A DNA stretch of 64,000 nt from the NCBI RefSeq assembly GCF_000283155.1, contig NW_004454173.1, positions 4,937,971 through 5,001,970 of the forward strand, written 5' to 3'. The notes beneath the pieces were generated by a model. The model saw nothing but the letters and a program-made list of their open reading frames with translations. It made no database searches and was not told the origin of the DNA. A program made the position numbers and the translations under genes. This stretch comes from Ceratotherium simum simum. Lineage: Eukaryota > Chordata > Mammalia > Perissodactyla > Rhinocerotidae. Below are positions 34,101 through 45,596 of this stretch, one piece after another (position 1 is the first letter of the stretch; each line of letters opens with the position of its first letter).

Positions 34101-36461
34101 AGGTGAATTAATTTCAATTAGTCATTTTTTAAAATTGTTTTTACTTGCTCCATAAAAATGAAAGGCTATAATCATAATTTTGGTAATTTTTCTAGTAGTC
34201 CAGGGAAGTTATCTAGCATAATTTATTAAATCCTCTCTTTATCTTAGGAAAATGCATATGGGGTAATTTTTCACTGTAAATAGCCTATGCCTATGAACAA
34301 TACTTTAGCTGACGCAAAGGATCTAGTTGGTGGAGATGGTCATCTGGAAATTCAGAATGTAAAAATTCAGTTAACCAATTAAATGAACCCCACTGCTTTG
34401 GTTTGCTTGATAGAGACATAGGTGTTGTTTTACTTTTGAGTTCAGTCTCAATATCATAACATATATTACCTCTTTGAGATTCTATGATTTCTTAACCTTG
34501 CCATGTCTCCAAGAAATAAAAAGTATAAGAAGGAGCTCATGTATTAACATATCGTAAATTTCTTATTTCGACTCCTGATGAAGCCCCCATCTTATAATTT
34601 TTTTAATTTATGAAAATGTAGAGACTGTACTACCAACATGTACAATTTCAACACATTTACACACGCTTTTACTTCCAGGTGAGAAATGAAACAGTATTGC
34701 TGAGAAAATTATTAGAAATATGAACTACATCTCAGTTGTGATCACCTTAAAATCAATATCCTTTTATTTGAACAAACAGCAGCAGAAATCATTAAGATAG
34801 GGCCCTAGCAATTCAGGTTAAATTATAGCTCAGTCGTGAATTTGTTAGATCATTTGGACAAATTGTTTCAACAATTTCCATTTCTGCCTCTTGTTAAGTA
34901 TAAAAAGCATAATCATCTTTGCTGGATGCTGTGTCCTTGAAGAACATGTTTTTGTAAAAACTTTCCAGATTCTTAGGTATCTAATATAAGAGAGGAAAGA
35001 TACAATTTACAAAAGTCATATCTGTCAAGAGCTAAGTTTTTATCACATATATTTGAAAGAATGTCCTTATCCCCATGTGGGTAGCAATCACACACAACTT
35101 CAGAGGAACATAGTACTTCATGAAATAAAATCCAGAACAGGCTTTAAAAAGTAATAAAGAGCCTGAGGAATGAAGCAGATGAATTGATATAAATGCCTGA
35201 ATCCTGAGATTCTTATTCCACATGGTATCCGAAACACGCCAATGCCATAGATTCCTTTGCTGATCTTATTTTGAATTTCCCAAGTGAAAAACATACCCAA
35301 GAAGCAAAATTCAATTTAGAACTAGCTACAGTGAGAGCCATGGACGTAACTGGTCATGTTAAAGCCATGGCCTGCTTCTGCCTGCTTGCGTAGCCACCCA
35401 GCTGCCTGCTGTAGAGCCCAGAAGTCCCAGGGATGATATTTCCATGGCTTTCTACCACCTCTCTGTGCCTCAGCCTATTAGACAAAATCTCTCTGCTGTT
35501 TCTGAGTAACAGCATGCTGACAAAGCCACGTAATTATCTTTTGCAGCTTCGATTTCCAAGAATTTGACCACTAGCTAAAACAACCATTTACCTATTTTCA
35601 TAAATCTTTTTTTCAATTTTATTTTTCTAATGATTTTTCATATTATTGCACCTGCTACCCCTTCCTTCACAATGCACTTTATTTCCATTAGCTTTTATCT
35701 GTCTGCCTTAAATCTCAGCTAACAAGATCACCTATATGTGACTAGCCATTCCTCTTCTTTGAATGTTCCTTAAGACAGACAAACCCCCGTGAAGACACAC
35801 TGCTGGCTAAAAGCACACCACCAGGTGATCACGCCACAGACAGCAAATGTTAATAAATACCAGAGGTTAAAAGGAAATTCTGCTTTTCAGAACCAGTAAG
35901 GTAAGAACTATCTTATAGTAGCACAGAATTCGCAGATGTTAAGCCTCAGGTCATTGCTAGAAGATGTATTCCAAATCATTGCCTCAGGGAGCTCGTCAAA
36001 TGTACCCGAATATCTTGGTCTCTCAGTTCTGCCTGGTGTATCCCCAAGAAAAGAAATTAACTACACTTTAGGTTTGGAACTAAAAGAAATTTGTAGATTC
36101 ACAACGCTTTCCCTGTGTCTACTAGCTTTGTGGTGAGTTTCCTTTTGTTTCAAAGATTATTATTGTGAGTGTTCAGCAATGTTAAATACGTCTTTTTTAA
36201 AAAATCTGATCTTCTTTAAAAAAATGCAACATGAAGTTTATTGATTATCAGAGTACTTTTTAAAATTAAAATATTTCTTCTTTTTCTATAATTTAAGTAT
36301 TAAAAAACTAATGATTTTTAATTTGTTCCTTTAGCTATTCATGGTGCATTAAGTTATACTGTAGAAGTAAGTCATTTCTACTTTCCAGGTATTACAAACT
36401 GTCATGCCCCTAACAGACAATTCTATATCACAGAGAATGAAATTTCCAATTCGCGATAAGT
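31171..36461. other. 5.3 kb repeat-poor block next to the CpG island
   Basis: Across 5.3 kb I recognise no SINE, LINE, LTR or DNA transposon. Elsewhere in this window something recognisable generally appears every 1-3 kb. The longest frame (31805-32188 plus, 127 codons) resembles nothing known. I cannot point to an exon with certainty. The block could contain UTR exons, a non-coding transcript or conserved regulatory DNA. Confidence 0.4.
33913..33959. repeat. overlapping small inverted repeats
   Basis: attgtcaataa (33913-33923) pairs perfectly with ttattgacaat (33941-33951). aggttatt (33938-33945) pairs with aataacct (33952-33959) around a 6-base loop. The two hairpins are mutually exclusive. 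AT-rich and possibly chance. Confidence 0.5.
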
Positions 36462-36473
36462 AGCTTCCTCTCT

Positions 36474-36876
36474 GGTGGCCCTGGTGGGTCGAGTAGCTGA
36501 GATCTGGCTCTCTCACCTCTTTGGCCCGGGTTCGTTTCCAGGTCAGGGAACCACACTACCTGTCAGTTGTCATACTGTGGCAGCTGCGTGTTGATGTGAT
36601 GCTGAAAGCTATGCCACCAGTGTTAGAAATACCAGCAAGGTCACCCATGGTGGACAGGTTTCAGCAGAGCTTCCAGACTAAGGCAGACCAGGATGAAGGA
36701 CTTGGCCGTCTACTTCCGAAAAAACCCGTCATGAAAACCCTATGAATAGCAGTGGAGCGTTGTCTGAGATAGCACCAAAAGGGGAGAGGATGGCGCAAAA
36801 AGACCCGGCGGGCTTCCGCTCTGCTGTCCACCGGGTCGCTAGGAGTCGGAATCGACTCCATAGCACTAACAACAGC
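36474..36876 (+). mobile_element. tRNA-headed SINE with RTE-like 3' end
   Basis: A 403-bp element. An A-box-like segment (tgggtcgagtagctga, 36485-36500) and a B-box (ggttcgtttcc, 36529-36539) mark a tRNA-derived Pol III head different from the ERE head. The middle (for example gaaagctatgccaccagtg, gtggacaggtttcagcagag, catgaaaaccctatgaatag) and the end (gggtcgctaggagtcgg, aatcgactccatagcac, taacaacagca) look like the RTE/BovB-linked tail of other mammalian tRNA-RTE SINEs. A target-site duplication, agcttcctctct / aacttcctctct (36462-36473, 36877-36888), matches at 11 of 12. I do not know its family name. A short processed transcript is a less likely alternative. Confidence 0.7.
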
Positions 36877-36888
36877 AACTTCCTCTCT

Positions 36889-37619
36889 CAGGTCCAGAGT
36901 CAAACACTGTTTATAAAGATGTGTAAGCAGGATTTTTTTTAGTCATGTTGGACTGAGAGCATTGACATTAATAATATTAGAAGGTGACTAATGAATTCTC
37001 CTGACATGCAATATTCTCTTAATATTTCTGGAGGATAAAACTAGTTATATGGAGGAGGGGATCGTGAGACAGAGGTTGACTAAAATTTCAGTTATCAATC
37101 AAAATATCAATTATGAAATATCAAGTATGACAGTAGCCCTGCAATCATTTCCAAAAAACAGACAGCATCCCTGTCCTGAAGCAACCTCAGTGTCTTGAGT
37201 TGCCTGGCACTCTAGCTTTTCCACCTTCCCTTTAAGGTACAGTGACCATGGGCGCCTCCTTGCTGCGAGTCTAATTCACTGACACTCAGAACATCAAGTC
37301 AGAAAATGCATTGACAAGCGACTCCATGTCACCCAGTTAGGATTACTGTAGCCCATGGAGGTCTTTTCACCTTTTCAAGCCCACTCACCAATATATTCAA
37401 ACTCATTTTTCATTGAAGACAGGTGGAGTTCCAGCATTCACATCCTTTAAACCACTTGGCTCTATATATCTCCCAGTATTTAAGTGGCAGGTGACTCATG
37501 TCATAATGTCCCACAATCCAGATAGTTCAAAGGAGTCTTCAAAGTTTCCTGAAGAGGAAGGAGAGGGAACTCATCCTTGTTTATGTGCTTGTGGGACTCC
37601 ACTGGGTACTTTATGAATT
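36889..37619. other. unassigned
   Basis: Nothing recognised. Confidence 0.4.
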
Positions 37620-37750
37620 TGTTCAGCTTATATTCATTGAGTACCTATTACAAACCATGTGCTGTACTAAGCTCTAGGAATATAGTGGTGAACTGAATAT
37701 TCATTTAATTCTTACAGCATCCCTGTAAGGTAGATATTATTAAATCACAT
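37620..37750 (-). mobile_element. L2 3'-end fragment
   Basis: 'attcattgagtacctattac', 'catgtgctgtactaagctctagg' and 'aatatagtggtgaactg' read the L2 3' end in reverse. Confidence 0.6.
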
Positions 37751-37977
37751 ACTATGAAAAAAATTGTATTATCCAAATATTTTTAACCCATATAAAAATA
37801 TTAAAAATTTGGTCCTTTTACTGTGTGTTTAGAAAAACGAAATCTAGTAAGTAATCTTTTTCTATGATGGAAGGAAAGAAAATTTGTATTTTGTTCCCTG
37901 TTGAAATCTGATTGATAGTAATTTTCCTTTATTCTTAAATATTGATGGAATGTGGGTCTGACTCTTGACAAACTCAT

Positions 37978-38003
<26 letters not shown>
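37978..38003 (+). repeat. (CA)n microsatellite
   Basis: About 13 AC units directly abutting the 5' side of the following L1 fragment. Confidence 0.9.
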
Positions 38004-38006
<3 letters not shown>

Positions 38007-38010
<4 letters not shown>

Positions 38011-38868
38011 AAAAAGACAAATAACCCAAGCAAAAAATAGGCAAAGGATTTGAATAGACATTCGCCAAAGAAGATACACAAATGGCCAATAAGCACATGA
38101 AAAGATGCTCAACATCGTCAGTCATCAGGGAAATGAAAGTCAAAACCACAAAAAGATACTACTTCCCATCCTCTAAGACAGCTGTAATCAAAAAGACAAT
38201 TAATAAGTATTGGCAAAAATGTGGAGAATTTGGAACCTTCATATATTGCTAGTACAAATGTAAAATGGTACAATCACTATGGAAAACAGTTGAACAGTTC
38301 CTTAAAAACTTAAACATAGAATTACCATACCACTTCTAGCTATATACTAAAAAGAATTGAAAACAGGTACTCAAATATGCTTATACATGAATATTCATAG
38401 CAGCACTATTCACAATAGCCAAGAGTTGTAAACAACCCAAATGTCCATCAATGGATAAATGGATAAACAAAATATGGTATATCCATACAATGAAATTTAG
38501 CTATAAAAAGGAATGAAGTACTGATACCTCCTACAACATGGACGAACCTTGAAAACATTATGCTAAGCAAAATAAGCCAGACACCAAAGGCCACACGTTG
38601 TATGACTCCATTTATATGAAATATCCAGAATAGGCAAATCTATAGAGACAGAAAGCAGATTAGTTTTCCAGGGGCTAGGGGAAGAGGGAGAGTGACTGCC
38701 AATGGGTATGGGATTTGTTTTGGGAGCGATGAAAATGTTTTAGAATTAGACAGTGGTAATGGTTACAGAACTCTGAATATACAGAAATCTACTAAATTGT
38801 ATATGTTAAAAAGGATGAATTTTATGGTATGTGAATTATATGTCAATTAAAAAATATTTTTAAAAAGT
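38007..38868 (+). mobile_element. L1M 3' end (ORF2 C-terminus plus 3' UTR)
   Basis: Classic L1 3' sequence: 'caaaggatttgaatagacattcg', 'ataagcacatgaaaagatgctcaac', 'gcactattcacaatagcc', 'acccaaatgtccatcaatgg', 'ttatgctaagcaaaataagccagac', 'gactccatttatatgaaatatcc', 'ccaggggctaggggaagagg', ending in an A-rich tail. It is 5'-truncated and ORF2 is frameshifted. Sub-family probably L1MA/L1MB. Confidence 0.92.
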
Positions 38869-41204
38869 GAGCTGGACAGTTGTCTGATAAGAATCTTAAG
38901 AGTACAACTCCTGTTCCTCTTCCTCCAAAAGCATTGTTACATACCCTGTGCAATACAGAGGCTGACACATACTCCTAAGCTTGCTTTAGAAATGCTTCCG
39001 CAGTGAAGTCTGGAGTTTGGAGTTTTGAACAAGCGTGGCGAAGTGCAGGGTTTGACTGTGCTCCTACCTTGTGGTTTGAGCTTTGGACCCCCTGGAAACA
39101 GCAACTAGTCTGATTTATGACATCCCATGTCTAGATACTTCATATTTTGTACGCTGGTTCCTGCAGACATAAATGGGATTAGCTTTTTGAAAAAAGATTT
39201 CCTTTTGGAGATATGTGTAAAAATATTGATAAGGATAATTTTACTCAAATCAGATTAGAACTACCTTGCAATTTCAGTTTTAGTCAAAAAAAATTTGTGA
39301 ATGTGTATGTGCAATAGAGTGAATTAGAATTTCCTGAAGTTCCATTGGGTTTAGAGAGAAGTTTAAGCAAAATATGAGTATATTCTTAGTATATTTAGCC
39401 TTTTGCAAAATCTAGTCCTGTGTGAAGTGAATTTTAAAGGGATGATATTGTCACATTTCTTTATTAGAAATTTCAAGTAACCTTTGATTGTAAAAGGTTT
39501 TCTAGGCTCCAAGAGTGAGGAATTGGGTTGGAATTAATGGGTTAATTAACTAAGAATTAAATGGGTTAGGTAGTAATTGGTTAAGATTCAGTAAATTTCC
39601 CACTTCTTCTAGCTAGCAGCACTTTGAACTGCCACAAACATCCTTGCCTTGTGCCCTAGAATTCTCAGAACCGTTTCCAGCTTTCTGCTTCTGACTTGGA
39701 TCAGTTTAAGTGAAAATTCAGAAATCTTATGGGCAAGTCTTGTCTTATGGATCCAGCTCAGCCTAAAAACAGTCCTTATAAGTATCAGATTTGTAAGAAT
39801 AGACTTGTAAGAATCTCCTATCAAGACATTTGAAGCCGAGCATAGCTGTCTCAAGAGATACATGTGGTTTGGAATAAACTATCAAAATAATTATTTGTTG
39901 TTCTGAACCCAAAGTGAGATGCTCTATCCTTTCCTTCTCATATATCCAAAACAAAAATTAAGAAAGCAAAGGAATGCTTGCATTATTATTAAATTCTATT
40001 CTCTTCTTTGTAAAATTGTGGTTCTCTTTGAAGCTCAATGGTATACTAAGAAAAATTTTCAATACAGAAAGAACCCAGGCTCAGTAGTCAGCTGTATAAC
40101 CCCTGGTCCCTTCCCTCAGATGTATATATATATATATATATATATCTTTTATTGCATCTATTCACGATTATCAAAGATATTTCCATTGGTTAAGAGGACT
40201 TGGGCAAATAAGATTCACATTTTCAGGAATCTTTAAAAGGACAATATTTATAGTTAGCTAGGTTCAGTGCAACATTGTTAACATTTTTGGATATTTATTC
40301 AACTGAGAAGAAGATAAAATACACAAGCATTGAATTTCGAAATAACTTTAGTGGGATGTGTGATGGCCTTTAAAATGGGTAATTTAGTAGATCTATATAT
40401 GACAGAAGTGAGCATAAAAAGATAGGATGCTCAGTTTTAAAGCTATAGAGCCTTCTGGAGATAACAGAATAAAAACAGGGTCGGTTTGCGTATAGCTATG
40501 CTCAGCAGCAAAAGAATGAAATAGATCTATGATTCTATTATTCCAAGACATTGTGATAATACAGAAAATAAGATTATAAAAATTCTTAACACTCAAGGAA
40601 AAATGAAACATTCAAAGAGAGTAGAACAGTTCTGGGCAATTGATAATCTTCCTATACTTTTCAAAGCCATTCACAGAGATCAAATAGAGTGGTGATGTAA
40701 ATGACTACTCAGAGCACAATAGCTTAATGTGTTGGGGGTTTGCTTTTTGTTTTGCCAGGTTTCAAAAACTTCTTAATGTCCTGAATCCTTAACCCTGGGG
40801 AAAAGCTGTGAAAGTGCTGGTAGCTCTGGGGACAATACTCATCATGACACTCATGTTCATGAGTTACGTGTGTGGTATCACCTTCGCCCGTGGCCAGCAT
40901 CTCTAATTGATCGTGACACCAATGTCCCAGATTGTCCTCAGAATCTTTTGCAGCACAGTACTACTGGCAGCCACTAATTTTCAATTGGATCTGCCTCTAG
41001 TGAACAAGCTCATTCACCATAGTCTGTTCAAGGGTGCCCAGAGGGTGGGCACAGGGAGTGACTCATTAAGGAGGGGACTGGTAGGGACAGAAGAAGGAGG
41101 AGTCCTAGAGTCATAAAGATGCTAAATTTAAAAAGAACAAAGAGTTTACCAAATCTAATGGCCCTCCCCCTCTCATAGATACACACACCAATGCTATATG
41201 TGGC
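38869..41204. other. 2.3 kb unassigned
   Basis: No repeat family recognised apart from a TA run. Short frames only. Confidence 0.4.
40123..40145 (+). repeat. (TA)n microsatellite
   Basis: An uninterrupted run of about 11 TA units. Confidence 0.9.
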
Positions 41205-41340
41205 TTGCACAAGAGTATAAGTGGTGCTATAAAAAAAAGTACACTAGACTTGGAGTGAGGAGATGGAATGCTATTCCTGCTTCATCTCAACCAATCACTC
41301 TGGTTTGCCTGGCACTTTTCTTTGAGTTTCTATATGTATT
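41205..41340 (+). mobile_element. possible MIR fragment
   Basis: 'ctagacttggagtgaggagatgg' and the spacing to 'tgcttcatctcaacc' resemble the MIR head and core. Very diverged. Confidence 0.3.
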
Positions 41341-41409
41341 TATTATATATTTAAGTGTGCATGTGTGTCTTCCTGCTAACAAAAGCAATTTATTCTTCTT
41401 TTGAAAATT

Positions 41410-41815
41410 CAACTATTAGCAAAATATATAATGGAGAAAATAAAGATCCTCCATGATCCCTCTGCTAGAGAAATAACCACTCAGTGATTTTGTGCCCATT
41501 CCTCCATATTTTTTCATATATATTTAGTTTAGTCTTTTTAACAACTGTATAGTATTCTACTATCTGAATGCATCATAATTTATTTAACCAGCCCCCTTAC
41601 AGAAGGACTTTTGAGTTGAGGGCAGTGTTATTCTGTTGTAAATAGCACTGCAGTGAACATCCTAATATATAAGGTTTTGTGCACTTTGTGCAAATATTTC
41701 TGTAGGAGAAACTCCTAGAAGTCAAATAGTAGGATCAGAGAATATGCATATTTAAAATTTTAATAAAAATTGTTAAATTGACTTCCAAATATGTGAAATC
41801 AATTAGATAACAAAT
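41410..41815 (-). mobile_element. L1M fragment
   Basis: 'aataaccactcagtgattttgtg', 'cattcctccatattttttc', 'cttacagaaggacttttgag', 'gtaaatagcactgcagtgaac', 'gcaaatatttctgtaggag' and 'aaactcctagaagtcaaatag' are the reverse of an old L1 3' region. Confidence 0.6.
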
Positions 41816-42063
41816 TTGGGGGAAAAAAATGCATGCTTTCTGGGGCCAGCCCCGTGGCTTAGTGGTTAAGTGTGCGCGCTCCACTACTGGCGGCCCAGGT
41901 TCGGATCCCGGGCGCGCACCGACACACTGCTTGTCTGGCCATGTCGAGGCGGCGTCCCACATACAGCAACTAGAAGGATGTGCAAGTATGACATACAACT
42001 ATCTACTGGGGCTTTGGGGAAAAAAAAAGGAGGAGGATTGGCAATAGATGTTAGCTCAGAGCC

Positions 42064-42163
42064 NNNNNNNNNNNNNNNNNNNNNNNNNNNNNNNNNNNNN
42101 NNNNNNNNNNNNNNNNNNNNNNNNNNNNNNNNNNNNNNNNNNNNNNNNNNNNNNNNNNNNNNN
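42064..42163. other. assembly gap (100 N) within the ERE
   Basis: A placeholder-length gap. By comparison with the ERE at 3634, only about 10 bases should separate the two flanks. Confidence 0.98.
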
Positions 42164-42210
42164 AGCAAAAAGAGGAGGATTAGCATGGATGTTAGCTCAG
42201 GGCTGATCTT

Positions 42211-42213
<3 letters not shown>

Positions 42214-42253
<40 letters not shown>
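42214..42253 (+). repeat. (CA)n microsatellite in ERE tail
   Basis: A pure 40-bp CA run that grew from the cctcacac tail of the SINE. Confidence 0.95.
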
Positions 42254-42257
<4 letters not shown>

Positions 42258-42399
42258 AGAAAAAAATGCATGGTTTTTAAAAATCACTTCTTGTTTAGTT
42301 TAAACACTTATAAGATTGCCCGGCTTTATGTAATTTTTTTCTATTAAATAGTGAAGAAGTGTAGCTCAATGGACAATACGCTAATGAATATCCAATACT

Positions 42400-42530
42400 A
42401 GTAACTACTAGCATTTCTGAGGCTATACCCAGGCTCTATGTTAAGTTCTTTATGAGCATTATCTCATTTAATCCTTATTATAACCCTATGAGGTAAGCAC
42501 TGTTATTATCTCCATTTATACATCCAATCC
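42400..42530 (-). mobile_element. MIR SINE fragment
   Basis: 'ctctatgttaagttctttatg', 'attatctcatttaatccttat', 'aaccctatgaggtaagcactg', 'attatctccatttata' follow reverse MIR. Confidence 0.75.
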
Positions 42531-45359
42531 ATAATTTTTTACCTGATAAAAACACTTTAAGCATAGTCACAAATGCAGATGCTTTAGATAGTGATTGTAA
42601 TGCTGGAAAGCGCCCCAAAGCTCGTCTTCCTCCTATGACTCATTTCTCCCTCAGAAGGGGATACTGACTTAACTTTTCCTACCTTGGGTACTGTGAGGAT
42701 TAAACATTAGCACAAAAATAGGACATGTAATCCATTCTGGATTTACTTGACAACGAGGGGAGAATTTTCAACATGGTGGTAAACCGTCTCAGCTGGGCTG
42801 AGCTCGGGAGGCTGGAATCCTGCCGGCAGGCCCTGCTTCTCTTCCTTCTTAATAGCCAGGCGGGCAGAACGCGGCTCTGCTCTTCTGAAGTTTTCTTGAC
42901 ACGGAGAAGGGTCTCAACAAGCCCCAAACTAGAAGCAGGAATAGATCCTTGGTGCTCATGGATAAGCTCTCACGAGGATAGTTTACCTCATTGATGAATT
43001 ATTGTTGGACAATTGAGGAGTAGCATTATAATATGAGAGCAACAGAGAAGAAAGCCCTAATGTACAATAAAATCAAAATTACATTTGGCGAGGAAGGGAT
43101 CCATGTTGCAAAAGAAGCTTGCAAATCTTAATAGGTATATGCTGGGCACAGACAGCATGGGCAATAACTTCTGAGGTTTGTAGAAGAAAAAAATGGCATC
43201 ACCAAGACAAAAGAAGAGGAGAGAGAAGTTAATGGGAATGTACAAAGGGGGATTAACGTTCGTCAACTTCAATACAAAAGTATATTGCGTTTGTATTGAA
43301 ATATCAATTCTGAACAATATTTCCTGTGCACCCCAGTCTATTTATAACAGAAGTGTCATCCTTGGAGCATATTGAAGAAGTCTCAGAAAGTGAGCAGTTG
43401 GAGGGAAGATGAGAATGAAGCAGCCTTGATGCAATTCGATCAAAAGTGATGACAGAGATGGAGAGGTGGTGAGTCATCTGTGCAGGAGACCTAAAGGAAA
43501 GAACATCCCGAGTTACTGGAGTAATCTTTGCTATTTAATACACTTACAACTTAGAATCCATCTATGTCTGCCATTCTTCCTCCATTTGAACACTGGTAGT
43601 TTACTAAACTCAGTTCTGAACAAAATGTGAAGGCTGTCTAGTCATGCTTTTATCTAAGATTCCCCGAGAAAAGAAAGTCTTAGAAATAAATTTCTGAGCT
43701 TTAGGTTTCAAACTATTCTCCTTTTCAGGGACCTTAATTGTGTTCTGTCAAACTGGGAAGTTAACCTGGAATGTTTTCAGGATGCTCAACTTCTTGCAGG
43801 CTTTATACCTAAAGCAGATTCACAGTTCTGCAGAGAACAACCTTTGAAGTTACCATGCTTTGCTGGTATCTCAAATATTTTGCTTTGATCTGTAGGCACC
43901 ATTTTTCCTAGGAAACTTTCTTGTGATTGTTGTATTTCCTGTCACCAAGTATTTTTATTCTATAATGTTCATATTTCTTATGAACCAAGAATGACAAATA
44001 TGGGCAAATATTTTGCCAGTTGTGTTGTCTTTGGTAATATAAAATTAAGAGGAACAATGTCACTGAAGCTATGTGATTTCTTTTAAATTCTCAGTATAAT
44101 CGATTTTGATTAAATAGTAATTTTATGTTTTCTTTTTATTTTACCTTCTGGTATTTGAATAAGAAAGGTGGAGTCATTTGTCTGAAAACATTATGTAAAA
44201 TGAGAAAGAGGCAGAAAAAACAATTCAATTTCTTTTTTGTTTAATTCAATTTCTTGAGGAGTTTTATTCTTTTATTTGTTACAGGCATGGGTTTTAGGAA
44301 GTTTTTTATTAAAATATTTAATAATTATTTAATATATGTTTAATATTTAATGAAGTAATTATATAGTGTATGAAGTTATATTTATAAAATATGATGGAGA
44401 AAAAGAAGAAAAGTCAAGAGGAAAAAAGAAAGGAAGGGATAAAAAAAGAAAATTTAACAAGAGAAGATAGAAGTAAAAGGGAAAAGAACCAAAATCAATG
44501 AAGAGCATGAAAGAAAAAGAAAAGAGAAATAGATCAAAGAAATGGAGGGAGGCAAAAAGGAAAAAGGGATAACCAGGAAGTGACGATTCTCCACAAATCT
44601 TACTATAGCTGTTGCTATTACTTCAAAATATATATACTTCTGTAAATAAATGTCTTTGTTTCGTGAGTACACACAATACTAAGAAAGTGTGGTCCTGAAT
44701 GCTTTTCTTTCCTGTTACTATATTTTAAGAGAAAGAAGCTTTTTAAAGTGATCTTTATTTTTCAATGTTTCTGAATACAAGGATAATCCAGTACGGTTAT
44801 TATTTAAGGTTAAAAAAAGCATTGCTTGTATAGACTTTCCTACGCTAATATTTGCTGTTAAGGTGTTCATATATTTGTTCATTCTAAAAGATATTTGAAT
44901 AGCTTCAGGGACACTGTAGCTCCCAGCAATGAAATGTGCTGAAAATATTGAATAAATGAATAAACTGTAGATTCATGTCTACAAAACCAATTCTATCTTG
45001 AAGTCAAATTACTCTCTGAAAAACTGATATCTGAATCAGTGAATACATTTGGGGTTAGAATTTGTAACACTGCATGAAGAAAATGTATGATAATCAAGAG
45101 TCCCTAATCTTGATACAAACATTTTTAGCATAGATTTTATGTTTTGAATTCAGCTTTATTACCAGGATCACCTTGCGGTTATAAATGCTATGTTATCAGT
45201 TAGAACTCAGCCTACTGCATTCACTTCCGACAGCATTCACCTCCGCCTATCTGGGCAAGAGCTTTTTAGTCTATTGCATACCTTGAGCATACACATCGGC
45301 TACAATGTGTACAGAGAGATATGCGTGGTGTCTGGCACAGCACACAGAGTATCTTTAAA
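42531..45359. other. 2.8 kb unassigned
   Basis: No repeat family recognised except a purine-rich patch. A small GC-richer stretch at 42780-42910 has overlapping frames on both strands without known products. Confidence 0.4.
44395..44570 (+). repeat. GA/AAAG-rich low-complexity DNA
   Basis: About 175 bp almost entirely A and G (aaaagaagaaaag, gaaagaaaaagaaaagag). The minus-strand frame at 44454-44672 is its pyrimidine complement. Confidence 0.8.
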
Positions 45360-45374
45360 ACAAGTGTTAGCACT

Positions 45375-45581
45375 GGGCCGGCCCTGTGGCTTGGCGGTTG
45401 GGTGCGCGCGCTCCGCTGCTGGCGGCCCTGGTTTGGATCCCGGGCGCGCACTGACACACCGCTTCTCGGGCCATGCTGAGGCTGCATCCCACATACAGCA
45501 ACTACAAGGATGTGCAGCTATGACATACAACTATCTACTGGGGCTTTGGGGGAAAAAAATAAATAAATAAAGAGTTTAAAT
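45375..45581 (+). mobile_element. ERE SINE, young-looking copy
   Basis: Head gggccggccctgtggcttgg, 'tttggatcccgggcgcgcac', body 'catacagcaactacaaggatg', 'ctatctactggggctttggg', tail (aaat)n. Perfect 15-bp target-site duplication acaagtgttagcact at 45360-45374 and 45582-45596. Frames at 45190-45570 plus and on the minus strand run through the SINE and are spurious. Confidence 0.95.
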
Positions 45582-45596
45582 ACAAGTGTTAGCACT

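Larger units (their letters stand above)
41842..42258 (+). mobile_element. ERE SINE (composite tail), containing an assembly gap
   Basis: Head ggggccagccccgtggctta, B-box area 'aggttcggatcccgggcgcg', then the 'catacagcaactagaaggatg ... ctactggggctttgggg' body. After it comes a second module, 'ggaggattggcaatagatgttagctcagagcc', then 100 N, then the end module and a long CA run. Target-site duplication at 41822-41839 and 42259-42276 (gaaaaaaatgcatg then c/g then ttt): one mismatch in 18. Long frames reported across the Ns are meaningless. Confidence 0.93.

Noticed and set aside
37976..38010. CRISPR-like or satellite array at CA-rich sites
   Set aside because: Plain dinucleotide microsatellites, with no spacers or unit structure.
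40800..40905. Short frame encoding a hydrophobic stretch (VLVALGTILIMTLMFM) ending in a stop
   Set aside because: Only about 37 codons, with a stop directly upstream, no start context and no recognisable family. Likely chance.
41870..42280. 136-codon frame across the second gap
   Set aside because: It is made of ERE sequence plus 100 N, and the CA tail gives the threonine/histidine run. Not a gene.
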